The position numbers were made by a program, and so were the translations under genes. Shown piece after piece: positions 25,804 to 34,914 of a stretch of DNA of 64,000 bases; positions within the stretch are counted from its first letter, which is position 1, and each line of letters opens with the position of its first letter. The notes below the pieces were generated by a model. That model did not search any database. It was not told the DNA's origin and was given only the letters and a program-made list of their open reading frames with translations. Origin of the DNA: Kushneria aurantia DSM 21353 (GTDB lineage: Bacteria > Pseudomonadota > Gammaproteobacteria > Pseudomonadales > Halomonadaceae); the NCBI RefSeq assembly GCF_000382245.1, contig NZ_KB907869.1, positions 1-64,000 on the forward strand, written 5' to 3'.

Positions 25804-26759
25804 GACACCTCCTCGTTGTGCAGGGCTTCGGCAGCCCCCAGCAGGCCGGTCCATTTGGCAGTGACCACCCAGGTCACGATATCGGCATTGTAAGGCGACA
25901 TGCGCCCCTTGTCGGCAAAGGCGGTGCGAAATTCGCTCTCCTGCAGCATATCCAGAATACGCGGCAGGATACCGCCACACAGATAAACGCCGCCGCGGGC
26001 GCCCAGCGTCAGGGCGGCATCGCCGGCGACATGGCCGAGAATCCGGCAAAACTGCATCACCGTACGCCGCGACATCTCGTTGCCATCGCGGGCGGCATCG
26101 GTGATCGCTGCCGGCGAGTCCAGGCTTGCCTCGACGCCTTCGAATTCGCACAGCGCATGGTACAGGTCAAGTAATCCCTGACCGCACAGCACGCGCTCTA
26201 TCGAGACGCGGCCATAGCGCACGCGCAGCCATTGCAGCAGCGCGATCTCGACGTCATCGGTGGGGGCAAAACCGGCGTGGCCGCCCTCGGCGGAAAGCGG
26301 AATCCAGTAGCGCTGGCTGGGCGCCAGCCCGGCCATGCCCAGGCCGGTTCCCGGCCCCATCACCAGGCGGGCGCGGCCCGGCTCGCTCCTGCCGTCGCCG
26401 ACGCGCACCAGGTCGTTGTCGTCAATGTGCGGAAGCCCCAGCGCCATTGCCGTGAAATCGTTGATGACCTTGAAGTTTTCAAGCCCGAGGCGGCTTTTCA
26501 TGTCGCGCTTGCCGAAATGCCAGGGGTTGTTGGTCATGCGGATGTCGTCGTCGTGTACCGGGCAGGCGAAGGCCAGGCAGGCCTCGGTGGGGGCGTCGCC
26601 GCCCACCTTGTCGAGGTAGGCACTCACGGCGTCATCAAGGTGGGTATAGTCGGCGCAGGCAAGGGTCTCGATATGCTGCAGATCGAATTCACCCGGGGTG
26701 ACCAGAGCGAAACGGGCGTTGGTGCCGCCGATATCACCAACAAGGGCGGGGCGTGTCAT
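25800..26759 (-). CDS. glk: Glucokinase
   Basis: A 319-residue ROK-independent bacterial glucokinase: phosphate motif VGDIGGTNARFAL (residues 7-19), INDFTAMALGLP near 97, GPGTGLGMA near 133 and EGGHAGFAP near 154. It converts cytoplasmic glucose to glucose-6-phosphate. First gene of glk-mutarotase-AKR-like; it supplies both the zwf block upstream and the glycogen/trehalose genes downstream. Confidence 0.96.
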   Translation of the reverse strand: MTRPALVGDIGGTNARFALVTPGEFDLQHIETLACADYTHLDDAVSAYLDKVGGDAPTEACLAFACPVHDDDIRMTNNPWHFGKRDMKSRLGLENFKVINDFTAMALGLPHIDDNDLVRVGDGRSEPGRARLVMGPGTGLGMAGLAPSQRYWIPLSAEGGHAGFAPTDDVEIALLQWLRVRYGRVSIERVLCGQGLLDLYHALCEFEGVEASLDSPAAITDAARDGNEMSRRTVMQFCRILGHVAGDAALTLGARGGVYLCGGILPRILDMLQESEFRTAFADKGRMSPYNADIVTWVVTAKWTGLLGAAEALHNEEVS

Positions 26760-27341
26760 GGGGGCCTCCTGAAGCAGTCTGTCCTGTCCGGGCTGTTATG
26801 GTTGTCGACGTCAAAAACAGCGTGCGTCGTCAGGTCGCATCCTGCCATATCCGCGACGTCGAGTGGGTGATATCGGCCCGGTTTCCGCCATTATAGCGAC
26901 TGTGAGCCTTTTGCCTTGTCTTGTAGCGATCAGGCTGACACGATTCACCCATGGCATACGCCATTGCCCGCTCGTACTCGTTGGTGGCGCCGCCGGCTTT
27001 TCTTGACCATGCTGAATAAAAGGATAAAAGTGTCGATTGCGCCCGCGAACCGGCAGGCAGCGATGCCTTTTCCGGGGCCGAGGCGCCAGCGCGCTGCGGC
27101 ATCGGGTTTGCACAACACGGTTTAACGCAACATCCTACAAGTATTGCGGACGAACCGGCGCACCCTGAGTGAACCGGTCGTTCATAACAAGGCCGAAGAC
27201 CGAGAGAATTGCGGCTCAGCCCTGCAGTATTCGACGCCTACCGGCAGCCTGACGACAGCGCAGCGTCGTCCCGCCGCTGCCGGGGATATTTGAATCCTCG
27301 CAGGCCATGGGCTCTACTCAATGAATTCCGGAGGAAATAAC
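26760..27341. other. Divergent intergenic region between glk and gap
   Basis: 582 bp without a credible gene; small frames at 26811-27113 have no ribosome binding site and look like chance. It must hold the promoters of glk (leftward) and gap (rightward). A possible rightward promoter is TTGACC at about 27004 with an AT-rich stretch (ctgaataaaaggataaaagt) after it, which would leave a leader of about 300 nt before gap. The motif GAACCGG occurs twice at about 27150-27180. Confidence 0.45.
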
Positions 27342-28343
27342 ATGACGCTTCGTGTCGCAATCAACGGGTTCGGACGTATCGGACGCAACACCTTTCGTGC
27401 GCTATACGAAAACGGCTACCGCGACCGTATCGAGGTAGTGGCCATCAACGATCTGGGCGATCCGGCGCTCAACGCCCTGCTGCTGGAAAATGACACCACG
27501 CATGGCCACTTCAACGCCGAGATCAGCCACGACGACGACAGCTTCACCGTCAATGGCGACCGGGTACGCATCCTCTCCGAAAAGGATCCGGCCAAACTGC
27601 CCTGGGGTGAAATGAACGTCGATCTGGTGATGGAGTGCACCGGTATCTTCACCAAACGCGCCGATGCCGCCAAACACATCGAGGGCGGTGCCAAACGGGT
27701 ACTGATCTCCGGCCCCAGTGGAGATGCCGATGCCACCGTGGTGTTCGGCGTCAACGAACAGACCCTGACCGCCGAGCAGACCGTAGTCTCCAACGCTTCC
27801 TGTACCACCAACTGTCTCGCCCCGGTGGTCAAGGCGCTGCTGGATTCGGTAGGCATCGAAAACGGCCTGATGAATACCATTCACGCCTACACCAACGACC
27901 AGAACCTGGCCGACGTTTATCACAAGGACCCGTTCCGGGCGCGCAGCGCGACCCATTCGATGATTCCGACCAAGACCGGTGCGGCCTCCGCGGTGGCTCA
28001 GGTACTGCCGGAGATGGCGGGCAAGCTGGACGGTTTCGCCATTCGCGTGCCGGTTCTCAACGTGTCGGTGGTCGATCTGACCTTCACCGCCTCGCGCGAG
28101 ACCAGCCGTGAAGAGATCAACCGCATCATGGAAGAGGCCGCTGCCAAATCGCCGGTCCTCAACGTCAACGCCAAACCGCTGGTATCCATCGACTTCAACC
28201 ACAACCCCAGCTCTTCGACCTTTGACACCAATCACACCCGTGTCAACGGCCGGCTGGTCAAGATTCTCTCGTGGTACGACAACGAGTGGGGCTTCTCCAA
28301 CCGCATGCTGGATACCGCCCTGGTGATGGGCGAGACGCTTTAA
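27342..28343 (+). CDS. gap: Type I glyceraldehyde-3-phosphate dehydrogenase
   Basis: A 333-residue enzyme oxidising glyceraldehyde-3-phosphate with NAD+ and phosphate. The NAD site [15 protein letters not shown] is at residues 7-21, catalytic Cys in [12 protein letters not shown] near 152, and the C-terminal [14 protein letters not shown] is typical. The ATG at 27342 has a perfect GGAGG site; an upstream in-frame ATG at 27321 is not used. It takes over the triose phosphate made by Eda. Confidence 0.97.
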   Translation: MTLRVAINGFGRIGRNTFRALYENGYRDRIEVVAINDLGDPALNALLLENDTTHGHFNAEISHDDDSFTVNGDRVRILSEKDPAKLPWGEMNVDLVMECTGIFTKRADAAKHIEGGAKRVLISGPSGDADATVVFGVNEQTLTAEQTVVSNASCTTNCLAPVVKALLDSVGIENGLMNTIHAYTNDQNLADVYHKDPFRARSATHSMIPTKTGAASAVAQVLPEMAGKLDGFAIRVPVLNVSVVDLTFTASRETSREEINRIMEEAAAKSPVLNVNAKPLVSIDFNHNPSSSTFDTNHTRVNGRLVKILSWYDNEWGFSNRMLDTALVMGETL

Positions 28344-28382
28344 GCCGCGAGAGACCCGCCGGGTCCTGCGGTAGTGTTTCAT

Positions 28383-28406
28383 GGGGCGCCTTCGGGCGCC
28401 CCTTTC
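28383..28406 (+). terminator. Rho-independent terminator of gap
   Basis: Eight-pair stem GGGGCGCC/GGCGCCCC with a TTCG loop, followed by TTTCT, 40 bp after gap. Confidence 0.85.
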
Positions 28407-28413
28407 TGTGACT

Positions 28414-28469
28414 GTCTTTCAAGAGCCGTCTTTCAAGAGCCGTCTTTCAAGAGCTGTCTTTCAGGAACT
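28414..28469. repeat. Four tandem copies of a 14-bp unit
   Basis: Units start at 28414, 28428, 28442 and 28456: GTCTTTCAAGAGCC twice, then GTCTTTCAAGAGCT, then GTCTTTCAGGAACT. The array lies immediately after the gap terminator and 16 bp before the HAD gene, within its leader. Confidence 0.9.
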
Positions 28470-28485
28470 TTCTCATGGAGGAGAT

Positions 28486-29184
28486 ATGACCACGCTTCTG
28501 GCCTTTGACGTTTACGGCACCCTGATTGACCCCTGGGCTATTGCCGACGAGCTGCAACCGACGCTGGGTGACCGGGCCGATGCCGTTTCGGCGCAGTGGC
28601 GCGCCAGTCAGCTGCAGCTTTCTTTTCGGCGCGGCCTGATGGGGCGCTACGTTGACTTTGGAACCTGCACGCGGGACGCGCTTGATGTTGCCATTGCGGC
28701 GCAGGGGCTCGAGGTGGATGAGACAACGCGCCGTGAGTGGATGGCAGCCTACCAGCGGCTGCCCGCCTTCGATGAGGTCGATGCCGCCCTGGCCGGCCTG
28801 GTGGCGGCCGGTTTTCGCTGTGTGGCCTTCTCCAACGGCACCGCAAAGGCCATGCAGACCGTGCTGGGCAACGCCGGCATTGATCATCACTTCGAGGCGA
28901 TGATCAGCGTCGATGCGATCAAACGCTTCAAGCCCGACCCGGCGGTCTATCACGATATGATACGTCGTACCGGTGCGCTGCATCGCGACAGTTGGCTGGT
29001 ATCGAGCAACAACTGGGATGTGCAGGGCGCGCGCCATGTTGGCCTCAATGCGGCCTGGATTCACCGCGATCCGACGTCGATCATCGAGGATCGGGCGCTG
29101 GTCCCCAACCTCGAGGTGAGCGGGCTTGACGAACTGGAACCGGCGCTGGCCCGGCATGAGACGGGTGGCGCGGCGCTGAAATGA
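28486..29184 (+). CDS. Haloacid dehalogenase, type II (HAD superfamily)
   Basis: A 232-residue HAD hydrolase. Nucleophile Asp in AFDVYGTLIDP (near residue 8), FSNGTAKAMQ near 117, Lys in KRFKPDPAVYHD near 150 and SSNNWDVQGARHVG near 174. The SSNxWD box is characteristic of L-2-haloacid dehalogenases, which convert 2-haloacids to 2-hydroxyacids; the real substrate is unknown. ATG 28486 has a GGAGGA site; the frame upstream runs through the 14-bp repeats and is not coding. Separately transcribed from gap, judging by the terminator. Confidence 0.88.
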   Translation: MTTLLAFDVYGTLIDPWAIADELQPTLGDRADAVSAQWRASQLQLSFRRGLMGRYVDFGTCTRDALDVAIAAQGLEVDETTRREWMAAYQRLPAFDEVDAALAGLVAAGFRCVAFSNGTAKAMQTVLGNAGIDHHFEAMISVDAIKRFKPDPAVYHDMIRRTGALHRDSWLVSSNNWDVQGARHVGLNAAWIHRDPTSIIEDRALVPNLEVSGLDELEPALARHETGGAALK

Positions 29185-29357
29185 AAAACTGTCGCTGCTG
29201 GGCGACAGAAATATTGACAATTTTGAAGTGTTCTGCTCGTCTTGCTGTGTTAGTGTATAAGCATCTGATAGACAATCAGAACCGGTTTTTTGCGCTCGAA
29301 TGCAACACAACACCAGGGGACGACTGCCGTTCGAAGGCAGCAGCAGGTCAGCCAGCC

Positions 29358-29669
29358 ATGTCTGATAATATTTCCAGAAAGTTCGTCAGCGGCGTTCATC
29401 AGCTGCTGGGCTCGACGCTGCGTGACAGCCGTCGCGAGCGCCAGGGGCGTATTGTGGGTATCGATCAGACGCGCGAGCATCCGGTCATCGATATTGTCTG
29501 GCAGGGCCAGGCCAAAGCGGAGCGCACCATTATTACCTTCGACCAGCTCGATGATCTTGTCAGGGCCTGCGCACAGCGCGACAGCGGCAGTAAAGCGCCA
29601 TGCGACGCTGAAGCCAACGGCGGCGGGTCGGAGCCGTCCGCAACACTCGAGCAGCGCTACCGCGCCTGA
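29358..29669 (+). CDS. Small hypothetical protein
   Basis: A 103-residue cytoplasmic protein with no signal or membrane segment. The N-terminal 70 residues look folded (VSGVHQLLGSTLRDSRRERQ, then VIDIVWQGQAKAERTIITFD and QLDDLVRACAQRDS); the tail is Gly/Ser/Ala-rich and probably disordered. I do not recognise the family. ATG 29358 is chosen since the upstream extension overlaps the HAD gene end. Its upstream 170 bp is AT-rich and includes a TTGACA at 29214, and a strong terminator follows, so it appears to be an independent transcription unit. Confidence 0.6.
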   Translation: MSDNISRKFVSGVHQLLGSTLRDSRRERQGRIVGIDQTREHPVIDIVWQGQAKAERTIITFDQLDDLVRACAQRDSGSKAPCDAEANGGGSEPSATLEQRYRA

Positions 29670-29693
29670 GACGTTCGCTTCCTTATCCTTTTT

Positions 29694-29728
29694 CGGGCCT
29701 CGCCGCTGTAGCGGCGAGGCCCGTTTTT
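29694..29728 (+). terminator. Strong rho-independent terminator
   Basis: Thirteen-pair perfect stem (CGGGCCTCGCCGC and its complement) with a TGTA loop, followed by five T residues. It closes the small hypothetical gene. Confidence 0.93.
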
Positions 29729-29880
29729 ATAGCGGCAGCGGCCTGCGGGTCTGCACTGACCCGGCCGGGCATGTCACCCGTTCATCGCTATACTGAATGT
29801 AGCGACCTTCGCTGCACCGCAAGGAACCAGCCCGGCTCGGTGTAACGGCATCAATGATTCAAGGTAGACAGGGAGCACCC

Positions 29881-30738
29881 ATGAGAAACGTTTTTCTCGG
29901 CCTTTGCCTCGGGGCCGGCATGCTGCTGGCCGGTACCGGTGCCTGGGGCAATGAAGAGGGAACGCTGGGGCGCATCGGCCCCGATGTGGAGACGCGCACT
30001 TTGAGCTATAGCGTCGATGGTGAAACGCACAGCGGCTATCTGGCACGTGATACCCGCATGGAGGGCGAACGCCCGCTGGTATTGATAGTGCACGAGTGGT
30101 GGGGGCTGACCGACTACATCCGTCAGCGTACCGAACAGCTGGCGGCGCTGGGCTATGTGGCACTGGCCGTCGACATGTATGGCGGTGGCAGAACGGCGAC
30201 CCATCCGGACGACGCCGGCAGTTTCTCGCGGGAGGTCATGAGTGACTGGCCGGCAGCGCAGCGCAACCTGGAAACGGCGATCGCCGAGGCGAGCCGGGTG
30301 CAGGGCGTCGACGCCGACCGCGTGGCGATTATCGGCTACTGTTTCGGCGGTGCAGTGGCGCTCAATGCCGCACTGGCCGGTATGCCGCTCGATGCCGTGG
30401 TGAGTTTCCACGGCAGCCCTTCGCAGGTGGTTGATGCGCCACAGCACTTCGACGGCCGCGTGATCATCCAGAACGGCCTGGCGGATCCGCTGGTCGAGCA
30501 GAGTGCGCTGCAGTCGCTGGCGGATACCTTCGAGTCAGTGGATACCGATGTCACTGTGGTGCAGTATCCGAACGCCATGCATGCGTTCACCAACCCTTAC
30601 GCGGATGCGAAGGCGAGAGAGTTCGATCTGCCGCTGGCCTACAGCCCCGCCGCCGATGCGGCGAGCTGGCAGGTGATGCTCAACGTCTTCAATCGAGCGT
30701 TTTCCACCGGCGCCGAGCAGAGCGGTAGCCGGCAGTAA
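29881..30738 (+). CDS. Exported dienelactone-hydrolase family protein
   Basis: A 285-residue alpha/beta hydrolase with a signal peptide (MRNVFLGLCLGAGMLLAGTG, cleavage near residue 23), so probably periplasmic. Nucleophile Cys in GYCFGGAVAL near residue 156, Asp in NGLADPLVEQ near 204, His in NAMHAFTNP near 238: the dienelactone hydrolase triad. LIVHEWWGLTDYIRQ near 65 is typical. The natural ester or lactone substrate is unknown. Start 29881 has a GGGAG site; an upstream ATG at 29854 would spoil the signal peptide. Confidence 0.88.
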   Translation: MRNVFLGLCLGAGMLLAGTGAWGNEEGTLGRIGPDVETRTLSYSVDGETHSGYLARDTRMEGERPLVLIVHEWWGLTDYIRQRTEQLAALGYVALAVDMYGGGRTATHPDDAGSFSREVMSDWPAAQRNLETAIAEASRVQGVDADRVAIIGYCFGGAVALNAALAGMPLDAVVSFHGSPSQVVDAPQHFDGRVIIQNGLADPLVEQSALQSLADTFESVDTDVTVVQYPNAMHAFTNPYADAKAREFDLPLAYSPAADAASWQVMLNVFNRAFSTGAEQSGSRQ

Positions 30739-30795
30739 CGTCGGCTGAGATCGCCCGCTCACGAGCGCTCCGGGCTCCTTTTGCCAAGCAAGCGT

Positions 30796-31962
30796 TCAGG
30801 TCGGCAGGGACAGGATGCGGCGGGCAAGGTTGAGCATATCGGCCTCGCCCGTATTCTTTTCGCGGATGTCGGAGAGCTTGACCACCGGCAGCCACTGCTG
30901 ACCCTCCGGGCGCGTTTCGGTCATCTTGACCACCATATTGAGCGGTTTAAGACCCACATCGTTGGTGAAGTTGGTACCGATGCCGAAGGACATGCCGATG
31001 CGACCCTCGCAGAAGCGGGCGATCTTCTCCACCTTGTGCGGGTCGAGGGCATCGGAAAAGATGATGGTCTTGCTGCGCGGGTCGATGCCGTAGTGCTCGT
31101 AGTGGTCGATGGTCGCCTTGGCGAATTCGATCGCATCGCCGCTGTCGTGGCGAATGCCGTCGAACAGTTTGGCAAACATCTTGTCAAAACTTTCGAAGAA
31201 CACCCGCGTGGTGAAGGTGTCCGACAAGGCGATACCCAGATCGCCGCGATAGACCCGTACCCAGTGCTCCAGCGCCAGGGTGTTGGCCATCTTGAAGCCG
31301 AAGCGGGCGGCGTGAAACATGAACCATTCGTGGGCGTGAGTGCCCAGCGGTTTGACCCCGTGACGATGCGCCAGATGCACGTTGCTGGTACCGCTGAAAG
31401 CGCTGCCGCCGTAGCGTTTGAGGGCGCCCACAACCCGGTCGTGTACCGCATAGGAGTGGCGCCGCCGGGTGCCGAATTCGGCGATGCGCACCCCCAGTTC
31501 GCCGTAGTGCTCGATCTTGTCGCGGGTGCGCTGTACCACCACCTCATCGTCGTCGCGCGGCTCGCCGTGCATCTCGTACCAGATCTGGCTGATCAGCGTC
31601 ATCAGCGGTACCTCCCACAGGATGGTGCGGTACCACAGTCCCTCGATGGTGACATGGAGCGAGCCGCCGTGCTGCTCGATGGTCACCTCTTCGGGCTTGT
31701 AACGAAATCCCTCCAGGAAGTCATGATAGGTGGGGTCGAGATAGGGGCAGGTGACCTCCAGAAAGCGCCGCTCCTCGGCGCTCAGCGCCAGTGCCGCCAT
31801 GGCATCCACTTCGCGGCGCAGGCGCTCGCCGAAGCCCGGCGGGAAGACGTGTTCGCCGCGGTTGATGAACCCGTAGCGCGCCCAGGCCGTCGGGAAGAGC
31901 TTCACCACCGCGTTTTGCATGGTGAATTTGTAGAAGTCATTATCGAGAAGCGAGTGCAGCAT
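30796..31962 (-). CDS. pncB: Nicotinate phosphoribosyltransferase
   Basis: A 388-residue enzyme joining nicotinate to PRPP in NAD salvage. Features: NDFYKFTMQNAVVKLFP near residue 8, the phosphorylated-His region GVKPLGTHAHEW near 210, and KTIIFSDALDPHKV near 298. ATG 31962 is the family start; the frame stays open to 33198 upstream, but that part is antisense to the acetyltransferase gene and is rejected. Divergent from the acetyltransferase gene. Confidence 0.95.
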   Translation of the reverse strand: MLHSLLDNDFYKFTMQNAVVKLFPTAWARYGFINRGEHVFPPGFGERLRREVDAMAALALSAEERRFLEVTCPYLDPTYHDFLEGFRYKPEEVTIEQHGGSLHVTIEGLWYRTILWEVPLMTLISQIWYEMHGEPRDDDEVVVQRTRDKIEHYGELGVRIAEFGTRRRHSYAVHDRVVGALKRYGGSAFSGTSNVHLAHRHGVKPLGTHAHEWFMFHAARFGFKMANTLALEHWVRVYRGDLGIALSDTFTTRVFFESFDKMFAKLFDGIRHDSGDAIEFAKATIDHYEHYGIDPRSKTIIFSDALDPHKVEKIARFCEGRIGMSFGIGTNFTNDVGLKPLNMVVKMTETRPEGQQWLPVVKLSDIREKNTGEADMLNLARRILSLPT

Positions 31963-32127
31963 GGAGCGGATGGTGTCTCTGTCGGAAAACCTGAAAAGGT
32001 GGGCATGGCACCAGCGCCACCTGCCGCAGCACCGATGGCTGCCTGACCGAACAGAATAGCGCAGCCTGAAGGCTGACTCCATCCTGTGGCGGCTACCCTG
32101 CCGCCCCCACGCCAAAGGAGAGGCGTC

Positions 32128-33267
32128 ATGCATCTGAAGGTCCGCGATATCGATGCCGTCTGCGACATCGAGACCGCGCAATGGAACGCGCTGACCGGGA
32201 CCGACTACCCCTTCCTGCGCCATGAGTTTCTCGACGCGCTGGAGCGTTCCGGGGCGGTATCGCCGCACAGCGGCTGGACCCCGCGGCATCTGACCCTGTG
32301 GCAGGGGCAGCGGCTGGTGGGTGTCATGCCGCGCTACTTCAAGGATCACTCCTGGGGTGAATACGTTTTCGACTGGCAGTGGGCCGATGCCTGGGAGCGT
32401 GCCGGCGGGCAGTACTATCCCAAGCAGCTCAGTGCCATTCCCTTCACCCCGGCCAGCGGGCCAAGGTTGGCGCTGGCCGAGGATATCGACGCTGGCGCGG
32501 CGCTGACCGCGCTGGCCGAGCATATTGAGGCTGCCGGGCTGCTCTCCTGGCATCTGCTGTTCCCCGATGCCGATCAGGCGGCGCGCTGGCGCAAGGCCTG
32601 GCCCGCGCTGCTGGAGCGCCAGAGCATGCAGTATCACTGGTTCGATCGCGGCTACGGCGACTTCGACGGCTTTCTCGCCACCATGACCTCGAAGCGGCGC
32701 AAGGAGACCCGCCGCGAAAGGCGGCTGGTTGCCGAGCAGGGATTGACCATGCGTCGTCTGACGGGCCGCGACATCGACGAGACGGCACTGCACCACTTTT
32801 ATCGCTGCTATCAGATCACCTATCTCGAACACGGCCAGCGCGGCTATCTCGACTTCGAATTCTTTCGTCTGCTGTGGCAGCGCATGCCGCAGGCGCTGGT
32901 GCTGATCCAGGCGCTGGATGGCACGGCGCGGCCGGTTGCCGCAGCGCTCTGTCTGCAGGGATCGACTACGCTTTATGGGCGTTACTGGGGCAGCGAAGTC
33001 GTGGCCAGCTGTCTGCACTTCGAAACCTGCTACTACCAGGGTATCGAGCACTGCCTGGCGACCGGCCTGAACCACTTCGATCCTGGTACCCAGGGAGAGC
33101 ACAAGATTGCGCGCGGCTTCGAGCCGATCGTTACCCGCTCGCTGCACTGGCTGGCCCATGACGGCTTTCGTCAGGCGGTCGAGGCGTTCCTCGGCCACGA
33201 GCGCGGGGCGGTTGACGAGTTACGTCACCGGGTGTCGGATATGCTGCCGTTTCGGCGCGGTGACTGA
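32128..33267 (+). CDS. FemAB-like GNAT acetyltransferase (COG3146 family)
   Basis: A 379-residue soluble protein of the FemAB-like/peptidogalycan group: PFLRHEFLDALERSG near residue 25, DWQWADAWERAG near 88, SKRRKETRRERRLV near 190, and the terminal FDPGTQGEHKIARGFEP near 322. Family members are predicted N-acyltransferases; the acceptor is unknown, with a cell-envelope target suggested by the relation to FemAB. AAAGGAG site before ATG 32128. Confidence 0.85.
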   Translation: MHLKVRDIDAVCDIETAQWNALTGTDYPFLRHEFLDALERSGAVSPHSGWTPRHLTLWQGQRLVGVMPRYFKDHSWGEYVFDWQWADAWERAGGQYYPKQLSAIPFTPASGPRLALAEDIDAGAALTALAEHIEAAGLLSWHLLFPDADQAARWRKAWPALLERQSMQYHWFDRGYGDFDGFLATMTSKRRKETRRERRLVAEQGLTMRRLTGRDIDETALHHFYRCYQITYLEHGQRGYLDFEFFRLLWQRMPQALVLIQALDGTARPVAAALCLQGSTTLYGRYWGSEVVASCLHFETCYYQGIEHCLATGLNHFDPGTQGEHKIARGFEPIVTRSLHWLAHDGFRQAVEAFLGHERGAVDELRHRVSDMLPFRRGD

Positions 33268-33305
33268 CGCCCCGCATCGGGATCCATGAAGCGGAGTTTG
33301 CAACG

Positions 33306-33875
33306 ATGATCAGAAGAGTGACAATCGCGCTACTGCTGGCGGCCCTTATGGCTACCGCTACGGCCGCCTCGGCCGGCGCTTCCGAGTCGGGCCAGCAGTC
33401 CCGACAGCAGCAGCCGGGCGAGCGTCTGCGCGGAGAACAGCGCAGTCTGCTGCAGGCGCTCGAGGAGGCCGGGAAGTTCAACACGCTGCTTAAGGCGCTT
33501 CGCCGGACGGGGCTTGCCGAGGAGCTGGCGGATGGCGGCCCCTGGACACTTTTCGCCCCCACCGACCGCGCTTTTGCGCAGCTTTCGGACCAGCGCCGCA
33601 AGGCGCTGCTGAGCGGCAATGACACCGCCTGGCTGCGCAAGCTGCTTGAGCATCACATTCTGCCCGGGGCAGTGCCGGAGAGCGAACTCGGCGTGCTGTC
33701 CCATCCCCAGGCGCTGAACGGACAGCTGCGCATCAGCCGTACCGACAGCGGCTGGCAGGTCAATGACGTCCCCGTAGCGGGCAGCGAGATACGCAGCCGT
33801 AACGCCATCATTTATCCCATCGACGGCCTGCTGACGCCCTTCGATACGACCAACATCAGTCCGGGCAACCACTGA
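33306..33875 (+). CDS. Secreted fasciclin-domain protein
   Basis: A 189-residue protein with a signal peptide (RRVTIALLLAALMATATAAS, cleavage near residue 25), a Gln/Arg-rich linker (30-48) and one fasciclin (FAS1) domain: TLFAPTDRAFAQL near 79, HHILPGAVPESEL near 118, and NAIIYPIDGLLTP near 170. FAS1 domains mediate adhesion or protein contacts. It starts 38 bp after the acetyltransferase gene and may share its transcript. Confidence 0.9.
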   Translation: MIRRVTIALLLAALMATATAASAGASESGQQSRQQQPGERLRGEQRSLLQALEEAGKFNTLLKALRRTGLAEELADGGPWTLFAPTDRAFAQLSDQRRKALLSGNDTAWLRKLLEHHILPGAVPESELGVLSHPQALNGQLRISRTDSGWQVNDVPVAGSEIRSRNAIIYPIDGLLTPFDTTNISPGNH

Positions 33876-33885
33876 GCAGGCCGTA

Positions 33886-34914
33886 TCAGAAAGCGCTGGG
33901 GCGCACCATCAGCGGTGAAATGTCGGCACTATGGGTATTCAGCAGCAGCGTAATGCCCAGCGCGGCGATGAAAAGACCGGCGCACAGCGCTGCACCCTGT
34001 CCGGTCAGCAGTTGCCAGCGTGGCGGCGTGCGATGCCCCAGTCGTGTCATGCGCGAGCGCACCAGTACCGTCAGCAGCGCCAGCAGCGATGTCGACAGCG
34101 CGGTGCCCAGCGACATGGCGGCTACCGCCAGCACCCCGGCCCACCAGAAGCCCAGCAGGGCCGCTACGCCCAGCACCATCACCGCGCCGCTGCAGGGCCG
34201 CAGGCCGATCGCCAGCACCGCGCCGAGTGCCTCGATAGCGCTGCCGCGGGTTGACTCGGGTTCGACGTGGTGGGCGCGACCGCAGCTGGCGCACACCGCC
34301 GCGCTTTCCAACGTGGACGGGGCGCGCTGCGGCGCCAGGGGCAGCGCTACAGCAGAAGCGGTCGTCACCATACTGAAGATAGGCGTTGCCGCCGGTGGCT
34401 GCCTTGCAGTGGCGTGCTGCAGCCGGCGCAGCGAGCGCCACACCAGCCATAGACCCAGGCCGACAACCGCCACGAAACTGGCGCGCTCGGCCCACAGCGT
34501 CGACGTCATTGCCTCGCGGGTGACCAACCCCAGCCCCAGCACCAGCACCGTGACCAGCGCAATCGCCACAGCCCCCTGCAGCAGGGCGGCTGCCAGCGTC
34601 ATGGCAATGCCGCGGGTCAGGGCGGCGCGCCGTGCCAGCAGCCAGCTGGCGATCACCGCCTTGCCGTGTCCCGGGCCCAGGGCGTGAAAGACGCCATAGC
34701 CGAAGCTCAGCGCGATCAGGTCAAGCCAGTCGCTGATAGCGTCGCGGCGTGACAGCGCCATCATCGCCTCGGCAAGGCCGCGGTGCAGGCTGCGCTGATA
34801 GTCGAAGACCATCACCGTAAAGCTTCCCCACAGCGTCGTGAGGGGAGCGATGGCCAGCAGGACGGCCAGTGCCATGACGGCAATCAATGCGGCCACGATC
34901 AGGGGGCGGGACAT
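33886..34914 (-). CDS. NicO/RcnA-family nickel-cobalt transporter
   Basis: A 342-residue inner-membrane protein with about seven helices, the signature HALGPGHGKAVIAS near residue 77 and GLRPCSGAVMVLG near 240. Between them lies a loop with a potential metal site, CASCGRAHHVEPE (near residue 213). The family moves divalent metal ions. The start overlaps the DUF1007 gene by 16 bp, so the two are a unit. Zinc as well as nickel or cobalt is possible, since DUF1007 partners occur with several metals. Confidence 0.88.
   Translation of the reverse strand: MSRPLIVAALIAVMALAVLLAIAPLTTLWGSFTVMVFDYQRSLHRGLAEAMMALSRRDAISDWLDLIALSFGYGVFHALGPGHGKAVIASWLLARRAALTRGIAMTLAAALLQGAVAIALVTVLVLGLGLVTREAMTSTLWAERASFVAVVGLGLWLVWRSLRRLQHATARQPPAATPIFSMVTTASAVALPLAPQRAPSTLESAAVCASCGRAHHVEPESTRGSAIEALGAVLAIGLRPCSGAVMVLGVAALLGFWWAGVLAVAAMSLGTALSTSLLALLTVLVRSRMTRLGHRTPPRWQLLTGQGAALCAGLFIAALGITLLLNTHSADISPLMVRPSAF

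Noticed and set aside
28414-28469. Short tandem repeats as a possible CRISPR array
   Set aside because: Units are contiguous with no spacers, only 14 bp long, and no cas genes are present.
30796-33198. 800-codon frame that extends pncB upstream
   Set aside because: The part beyond 31962 is antisense to the acetyltransferase gene; the nicotinate phosphoribosyltransferase family starts at MLHSLLDNDFYKF.
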